A DNA stretch of 37,940 bases, from contig JAQYSN010000110.1 in the NCBI GenBank assembly GCA_028725265.1, forward strand, positions 1 to 37,940. Reading direction: 5' to 3'. Of this stretch, positions 33,579 through 37,940 are shown in pieces (positions within the stretch are counted from its first letter, which is position 1; every line of letters begins with the position of its first letter). Source of the DNA: Spirochaetales bacterium (GTDB lineage Bacteria > Spirochaetota > Spirochaetia > Treponematales > Treponemataceae). The notes under the pieces were generated by a model that made no database searches, was not told the origin of the DNA, and saw nothing but the letters and a program-made list of their open reading frames with translations. The position numbers and the translations under genes were made by a program.

Positions 33579-34067
33579 ATGAACAAAAAAATTATTGCAT
33601 TGTTGTTGGTTGTAGCGCTTGCAGTATCTGGTGCTTTTGCATTTGGAATTGGTGCTATGAACTCTAACGTAGCAGGTACAGGAGCTTTGACTTTTGCACT
33701 TGATGGACATCAGGGTCTTTATTTGGGCGTTGGTTATGATAGCTGGAATGGTGGTGGTATAGCAGTTTCTGGTGAATATAAGTTCTGGGAATGGAATTTT
33801 CTTAACAATGTTGGCGGATTCTTTAACTGGGGATTACAGGCTGGAGCAGGTGCTAACGTAAGTTTAGGATTTGGTAACGGATTTGCTATTGGTGCAGGTG
33901 TTTACGGATTCTTCGGAACAAACATTTACCTCGATTTCAGCAAGAACTTCGGAGTTGAATTCTTTGGACAGTGGCAGCCAAACTTCTTCATTACACTTTT
34001 TCCTTTTGGATGGAACTGGAATAGACTTTGGGGTGGTTACGCTAGTGGTGTCCGATTCTGGTTCTAA
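33579..34067 (+). CDS. Small predicted outer-membrane beta-barrel protein
   Basis: The 162-residue protein starts at ATG 33579 (MNKKIIALLLVVALAVSG, cleavage near AFAF), with GAGAGG upstream; the track's TTG start lies ahead of that site. The mature part is rich in Gly and aromatic residues with alternating hydrophobic strands (LYLGVGYDSWNGGGIAVSGEY, FAIGAGVYGFFGTNIYLDF) and ends in VRFWF, a terminal aromatic as in outer-membrane barrels recognised by BamA. It suits a small eight-stranded barrel. No named family is recognised. The gene is monocistronic, between a candidate promoter and a strong terminator. Confidence 0.75.
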   Translation: MNKKIIALLLVVALAVSGAFAFGIGAMNSNVAGTGALTFALDGHQGLYLGVGYDSWNGGGIAVSGEYKFWEWNFLNNVGGFFNWGLQAGAGANVSLGFGNGFAIGAGVYGFFGTNIYLDFSKNFGVEFFGQWQPNFFITLFPFGWNWNRLWGGYASGVRFWF

Positions 34068-34091
34068 TTTGAACACTTAGAATATAAAAAG

Positions 34092-34121
34092 CCTCGGGCG
34101 TTTTGCTCGGGGTTTTTTTTT
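34092..34121 (+). terminator. Rho-independent terminator after the outer-membrane protein gene
   Basis: CCTCGGGC pairs with GCTCGGGG over 8 bp (two wobble pairs) around GTTTT, followed by nine Ts. It lies 25 nt past the stop codon. Confidence 0.88.
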
Positions 34122-34255
34122 GACTTTTGGATTTTTAATTAATTGCCGTTTATCTTAAATGATATTTTTATGATTTATTTGTGGTCTATCCTTGTCCATC
34201 CTAGGATGTTCGAATACCTGTACTGGCAGAACACAGAGGACGATTTCCTAAACAC

Positions 34256-34271
34256 TGTTTCACGTGAAACA
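34256..34271. promoter_or_regulatory. parS: parS site (perfect 16-mer)
   Basis: TGTTTCACGTGAAACA matches the bacterial parS consensus TGTTNCACGTGAAACA at every position. It is bound by ParB in chromosome segregation and lies about 7 kb from oriC, where such sites cluster. Confidence 0.85.
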
Positions 34272-34373
34272 TCTTTGTTTTTTGCATCCTTGCAAAAAAC
34301 AAAGGTTAGTTTTACAAATAGTAAAACTAACAGATTATTAAGTCTGGTTTAAACGCGGCATCCATGCCGCCAA

Positions 34374-34389
34374 AGTTTCACGTGAAACA
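34374..34389. promoter_or_regulatory. parS: Second parS site (one mismatch)
   Basis: AGTTTCACGTGAAACA differs from the consensus only at the first base. It is 118 bp from the perfect site, at the boundary of the next repeat unit. Confidence 0.75.
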
Positions 34390-34705
34390 AAATTAAAAAT
34401 CAGTTTTATCTCTGATAAAACTAACGCAATTCCAACAAAAATAAAACATCGGTGCGTCCATGCACCGTGGCATTTTTACATCCGTACGAAAATTAAAAAT
34501 CAGTTTTACTTTCTGTAAAACTGATATATATGTCTATAAGTTTTCTTTTTCGATACATCCATGTATCGTGCAATTGTTTACATCCGTACGAAATTTTAAC
34601 ACGAGTTTTGGCAGGTGGTTATATCAAGCTAAAACTCGAAGTTTTAGATAAAATTGGTTTGAACGCGGCATCCATGCCGCCAATAGTTTCAAATGAAATT
34701 TTACG

Positions 34706-35392
34706 TTAGTTTTTCTCGGTTCTTACCACGAAGTTGGTGTAGCCCGTGGCCTTGAGTCTTTGTTCCAGTTCAGAACGGCTACTTTCTGGAACATAAGGAA
34801 TTACGACTCGTACTATACTATTTCCGCTGCTGTTTTTTGCAATTTCATATTTAACATCAAAACCTTTGTTCTTTAATTGTCTTGCAAGAACAGAAGCATT
34901 TTCCTTGGAATTATAGGATCCAAACTGGTATCTATATGTATTTTCGTCAGGAAGTTTCACTACGGTGAGTCTTACATTTGCCGTTCCTGACCCAATCATG
35001 TCGAGGCGACGAGCAGCTTCTTTCGAGAGATCGATTTCACGTCCTGCGACGAAAGGACCTCTGTCGTTAATCCTAACTTGAACAGATTTTCCGTTCGAAA
35101 GATTTGTTACTTTGACAATTGTTCCGAAAGGTAAAGTTTTGTGCGCTGCGGTCATATCGTTCATGTTAAAAGTCTCACCGTTCGAAGTTTTTCGTCCGTG
35201 ATATTGTTCGGCATAAAATGAGGCGACCGCGTTGGATTTTAAAACATAAGGTGTCTGGTGCTGAGAAGTTTGTGTTTCAGCACAAGCCATCCATGCGCCA
35301 GTGAAAGACATAATTACGGCGCAGGCAAATACGATATAAAAAGATGTACTATAAAATTTTGGTTTCATACTTTTGTTATCGGCAATAAGCAT
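34706..35392 (-). CDS. rlpA: RlpA-like septal ring lytic transglycosylase (DPBB plus SPOR)
   Basis: The 228-residue exported protein has a signal region (FYIVFACAVIMSFTGAWMACA), a double-psi beta-barrel (about 55-145, with ASFYAEQYHGRKTSNGETF and the acidic VRINDRGPFVAGREIDLS) and a SPOR domain (about 150-226, starting YRYQFGSYNSKENASVLARQ) that binds denuded septal peptidoglycan. RlpA proteins cleave naked glycan strands at the septum in some bacteria. A cysteine at the end of the signal region lacks a good lipobox, so lipidation is uncertain. ATG 35392 has AAAGG upstream; ATG 35368 would give a more ordinary signal peptide. The stop directly adjoins the repeat array. Confidence 0.9.
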   Translation of the reverse strand: MLIADNKSMKPKFYSTSFYIVFACAVIMSFTGAWMACAETQTSQHQTPYVLKSNAVASFYAEQYHGRKTSNGETFNMNDMTAAHKTLPFGTIVKVTNLSNGKSVQVRINDRGPFVAGREIDLSKEAARRLDMIGSGTANVRLTVVKLPDENTYRYQFGSYNSKENASVLARQLKNKGFDVKYEIAKNSSGNSIVRVVIPYVPESSRSELEQRLKATGYTNFVVRTEKN

Positions 35393-35421
35393 TTGCCTTT
35401 AAAGTAAATCTGGAATATAAT
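35393..35421 (+). promoter_or_regulatory. Candidate promoter of the HTH-WYL-type gene
   Basis: TTGCCT (35393-35398) and TATAAT (35416-35421) are 17 nt apart. Seven nucleotides without a Shine-Dalgarno separate the -10 from ATG 35429, predicting a leaderless transcript. The -35 abuts the rlpA start codon. Confidence 0.55.
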
Positions 35422-35428
35422 TTTAAAT

Positions 35429-36112
35429 ATGAGTGATAAAAAAGATTTATTGATTTTATTGAAGGACAAAAGTCCGCGTACTGCATCTGAACTTGCAGCG
35501 GCTCTAGATGTAACATCTCGAACGATTTATCGATGGGTAGAAAAATTGGCTGAAGAAGGTTTTTCTATTTATTCAACAGCCGGACGATCAGGAGGAGTTT
35601 ATCTTGGAAATCCTGAAGATAATGCTGTTTCTTCGGATGCCGATGATGATGCTAAAAAAATTGCTGACGTCGTTAAATCAACTAAATCGGTAAATCATAA
35701 TTCAAAATCAACACCAAAAAAAACTAAAAAGATTTCTGAGAAAAAGCCAGAAAATAAAATCGAGTCAAAAATTGAAGTTGAGCAATTTTATGTTGATTGG
35801 CTTGAGGTTTCATTTTCTGAGGAAGAAATCGAACTTAAAATCGATAAAAAGTTTGTTGTCTGCAAGGAAGCAATTCTTACAAAACATGTTTTGAATTTTA
35901 CTTATCACCTTCCACAGGGAAAGATGCTGATTTGTTCTACCGAACCTGTCAAGTTTTTCTATCATGAAAACGAATGGCATATTTTGGCCTGGGTTAGACA
36001 GGTTGAAAAATTCAAAGTATTCCAGCTTTTAAATATGACAGATTTGATGATTGGGCCAGAAAAGCATAATCGCACGGCGGACTTTTCTATTCAGGAAGTC
36101 ATGAAAAAATAA
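35429..36112 (+). CDS. HTH transcriptional regulator with a WYL-like C-terminal domain
   Basis: The N-terminus (about 1-60) is an HTH_11-type winged helix (SELAAALDVTSRTIYRWVEKL, then GFSIYSTAGRSGGVYL). A Lys/Ser/Asp-rich linker (about 70-110) connects to a domain whose pattern, PVKFFYHENEWHILAWV followed by FKVFQLLNMTDL, resembles the ligand-sensing WYL domain. The 227-residue length is short for this class (usually about 300), because the middle helical part is replaced by the low-complexity linker. It is monocistronic with a strong terminator. Its target and ligand are unknown. Confidence 0.78.
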   Translation: MSDKKDLLILLKDKSPRTASELAAALDVTSRTIYRWVEKLAEEGFSIYSTAGRSGGVYLGNPEDNAVSSDADDDAKKIADVVKSTKSVNHNSKSTPKKTKKISEKKPENKIESKIEVEQFYVDWLEVSFSEEEIELKIDKKFVVCKEAILTKHVLNFTYHLPQGKMLICSTEPVKFFYHENEWHILAWVRQVEKFKVFQLLNMTDLMIGPEKHNRTADFSIQEVMKK

Positions 36113-36152
36113 TTGATGTCATGTTTGATAATTTAAATGTGATTTAAATATG

Positions 36153-36185
36153 ACCGGCAGATTGAAGTTCTCTGCCGGTTTTTTG
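36153..36185 (+). terminator. Rho-independent terminator after the HTH-WYL-type gene
   Basis: ACCGGCAGA pairs perfectly with TCTGCCGGT over 9 bp, followed by a T run. It lies between two converging genes and mainly serves the plus strand. Confidence 0.88.
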
Positions 36186-36213
36186 TTTTAGTTTTTATTA
36201 AAGACGAGATTAA

Positions 36214-37596
36214 TCAAAGCTCTTCGAGATTTTCTTCAAAAAAACTGATTCCGCATTTACCATGCTCTTTTGTGAAGTAAAGGGCTTGGTCAGCATTATT
36301 GTAGAGCTCTTTTGAATATCCGTTTGAAGAATAGGCAACGCCAACACTGATGGATGATTCTGGAATGCCGTTGCTTGCCTCAAAAAGAATTGAATTAATC
36401 TTTTCGACATTTTTCTTAATAATGTCATAATAAGATGCATCTTTATTTCTGATAAAAATTACGAACTCATCACCACCGATTCTGTAAGTGTCATTGTCGC
36501 CTCCAAGATAATCACGTATCAAGTTTGCAACTTTGATGATTACTTTGTCTCCGGTATCATGGCCATAAGTATCGTTGATTGATTTAAAGCTATCGATGTC
36601 TAAAAGCAAGAGAAGCAATTCTGTCTTTGTGTTTGCAAGACCTGTGGCATTCTGCTGAAAAACCTGTCGATTGAAAAGTTTTGTCAGGGCATCGCGTTCA
36701 GCTTTTTCTTTAAGGAACATTGTGTTTTCTTTTCGGATTTCATTGATTCTGTTGTAGGTTCGTGCAAGGTAACCCATTTCCTGACTTTTGACTTTCGGAA
36801 GTGGATAGTCTCGTTTCAGGCAATCAATAAATTTTTCTAAAGGTTTTAGGAGCAAGAACTGATTCATCAAAATTAAAAGAAAAACAGTGGCAACCAAAAT
36901 TGAAATAAAAACTTCGAGCACTGTAATGGCAACGGAAAGTTTTTTGAAACTTTGGTTTTGTTTATCTTTTGTAAATTCATTTATAAGCTTTTTGGCCATC
37001 TGCTGATTTTCCATAGCAGTACTGCGAATCTGCTGATACTGCTCGCCGTAAATTAAGTCCCTGGCCTTGCTAATTTTCTGGGACTTAGAAAGTGTCAATT
37101 CATTTTGTGGTAACTCGTAGAGTTGTAAATCCTCAACAAGTTCTTCAAGATTGATATTATTTGCAATAGCTACAAGCTTCATGGCGTGGATTTCCAAATC
37201 AACCAATTCGTCAGTTAAAAAAAGAGCTTCCATCAGATATTCGTAGGCAGGACTTTCTTCCGAAGAGATTTCATCACCATTAGTTATTTCATTGAGTTTT
37301 GCAACTGAGATTTGTCGTCGTACCTTTTTGGTCAGTTCATAAAGGTAATTGTCGAGATTTTCTTTATCCTGATTAACGATATAAAATTTGCTTTGTTCAG
37401 AAAGATAATCTGTCGCATCTAAAAATTCAGAGATATAAAATTCTGCTTGATAATATTTTTGTGTACTTTCTTGAAGGACTTTATAGCATTTGGCTACATC
37501 AGAGAAAAAATAAATTGTCATGCCTGTGAGAAAAAAAGTAAGGCATGCAAGAATCACGAAGGTTGCTTGTAAGTTAACGCCCTTTTCTGTTTTCAT
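36214..37596 (-). CDS. Membrane-bound GGDEF protein (probable diguanylate cyclase)
   Basis: The 460-residue protein has a transmembrane helix (about 12-33), an extracytoplasmic helical sensor domain of about 185 residues that looks like a four-helix bundle, a second transmembrane helix (about 221-250), a linker, and a GGDEF domain (about 300-455). It contains LLDIDSFKSINDTYGHDTGD and an intact GGDEF (375-379), so it should make cyclic di-GMP. Unlike the GAF-GGDEF protein, it lacks the RxxD inhibitory site before the motif. The track's TTG start is one codon ahead of ATG 37596, which has GGAG 8 nt upstream. Its signal is unknown. Confidence 0.9.
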   Translation of the reverse strand: MKTEKGVNLQATFVILACLTFFLTGMTIYFFSDVAKCYKVLQESTQKYYQAEFYISEFLDATDYLSEQSKFYIVNQDKENLDNYLYELTKKVRRQISVAKLNEITNGDEISSEESPAYEYLMEALFLTDELVDLEIHAMKLVAIANNINLEELVEDLQLYELPQNELTLSKSQKISKARDLIYGEQYQQIRSTAMENQQMAKKLINEFTKDKQNQSFKKLSVAITVLEVFISILVATVFLLILMNQFLLLKPLEKFIDCLKRDYPLPKVKSQEMGYLARTYNRINEIRKENTMFLKEKAERDALTKLFNRQVFQQNATGLANTKTELLLLLLDIDSFKSINDTYGHDTGDKVIIKVANLIRDYLGGDNDTYRIGGDEFVIFIRNKDASYYDIIKKNVEKINSILFEASNGIPESSISVGVAYSSNGYSKELYNNADQALYFTKEHGKCGISFFEENLEEL

Positions 37597-37709
37597 CAAA
37601 AAACTCCGCTTAAACTATAACATGGAAAGGTGGTTAAGTAAAATTATAAAAGACATATTTGTATTTAAGTTTTTCAAATATCACAGTTTTCGAAATCAGG
37701 GGCTCCGCA

Positions 37710-37940
37710 TTATATATATCTACAGACTTTTTCAAGGCAATCTTCGCGTTTATCGCAAAGCATTTGCTTTCCAGAAATAGACAGATTCTTTGCCTTTGTA
37801 AACTCAGAAAAATCAGTCTGTTTCAATATGTTTATGACAAGTTTTCTGAGCATATTCATATTTGCAGCTGAATTGTCTTTCCGCAGTTGGGATATATCTT
37901 CTCCAAAAACTACATCCAGTTCCCAATGCAAGCCATTTTC
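37710..37940 (-). mobile_element. ISAs1-family transposase, C-terminal part, cut by the window edge
   Basis: The frame is open to the edge and reads ENGLHWELDVVFGED, then ISQLRKDNSAANMNMLRKL, ending with LVINILKQ. This matches the C-terminal block of ISAs1/H-repeat DDE transposases, including the catalytic Glu in the GED/RED position. The track's ATG-like start (37931, actually TTG) is not real, since the frame continues upstream. The element is on the minus strand; a complete copy would begin beyond the window. Its right terminal repeat is not identified, though CAGGGGCTCCGC near 37697-37708 could be near the end. It cannot be judged intact or broken from here. Confidence 0.82.

Larger units (their letters stand above)
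34197..34699. repeat. Non-coding array of structured repeats (hairpins) with embedded parS-like palindromes
   Basis: This 500-nt gene-free stretch consists of about four units of 105-120 bp. Each has a palindromic or CGTACG boundary motif, an A/T hairpin built on AGTTTTAY, and a hairpin whose apex is ATCCAT. Apex hairpins are GCGGCAT-CC-ATGCCGC (34355 and 34665), CGGTGCGT-CC-ATGCACCG (34450) and CGATACAT-CC-ATGTATCG (34551). A/T hairpins lie at 34305-34331, 34402-34422, 34499-34525 and 34602-34638. A perfect 14-bp stem with a TCCT loop lies at 34273-34304. Short ORFs across it (34143, 34460) only read through the repeats and have no ribosome-binding sites. Confidence 0.8.

Noticed and set aside
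34143-34651. Two short ORFs (34143-34352 and 34460-34651)
   Set aside because: They translate the hairpin repeats, have no ribosome-binding sites and share only repeat-derived peptide fragments. I treat the stretch as non-coding.
34197-34699. CRISPR array or integron attC array in the repeat region
   Set aside because: The units are not identical 25-40-nt repeats with unique spacers and no cas genes are nearby; the attC core sites and cassette ORFs are missing too.

Overview
The window is about 38 kb of a low-GC chromosome spanning a replication origin. Gene content and order point to a spirochaete, most likely a Treponema: dnaA, dnaN, recF and a DUF721/DciA gene in the treponemal order, gyrB and gyrA beside dnaA, a cyclophilin-FKBP fusion, and several secreted proteins I recognise only as treponeme-like. 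The genus assignment is inference from content, not from a search.

Layout. (1) 0-7.3 kb, plus strand: TatD-type metallohydrolase, tRNA-dihydrouridine synthase, an unknown protein, a GAF-GGDEF diguanylate cyclase, a rhomboid protease, two exported unknowns and a uracil-DNA-glycosylase-superfamily protein. (2) 7.3-15.5 kb, minus strand: dnaN-recF-dciA, then rpmH-rnpA-yidD-yidC-jag, an exported unknown and a dual-domain prolyl isomerase. rpmH (51 codons) is missing from the ORF track. (3) 15.5-18.6 kb, minus strand: a large lipoprotein, an LpoB-like protein and an AraC-type regulator. (4) 18.7-27.0 kb, plus strand: a complete D-glucuronate route (uxaC, uxuA, an SDR fructuronate reductase, KDPG aldolase, KDG kinase), a GPH-family symporter and a carboxylesterase. 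(5) 27.04-27.26 kb: oriC, with DnaA boxes and a run of DnaA-trios. (6) 27.3-33.5 kb: dnaA (minus) diverging from gyrB-gyrA (plus). (7) 33.5-38 kb: a small predicted outer-membrane protein, a 500-bp non-coding array of hairpins holding two parS-like palindromes, rlpA, an HTH-WYL-type regulator, a membrane GGDEF protein and the 3' end of an ISAs1-family transposase at the window edge.

How it fits together. oriC lies just downstream of dnaA, but dnaN is about 11.8 kb away because regions 3 and 4 sit in between. The glucuronate genes run against the leftward replication fork, whereas dnaN-recF-dciA and the rpmH cluster run with it, and gyrBA run with the rightward fork. The AraC regulator diverges from uxaC and probably controls the uronate genes. 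The parS pair about 7 kb from oriC suggests ParB loading there; parA and parB are not in the window.

Most unusual items: the oriC architecture; the structure-conserved hairpin array containing parS; the interlocked dnaA/gyrB promoters; and four genes whose -10 element lies only 6-9 nt from the start codon with no Shine-Dalgarno, suggesting leaderless mRNAs, dnaA among them.
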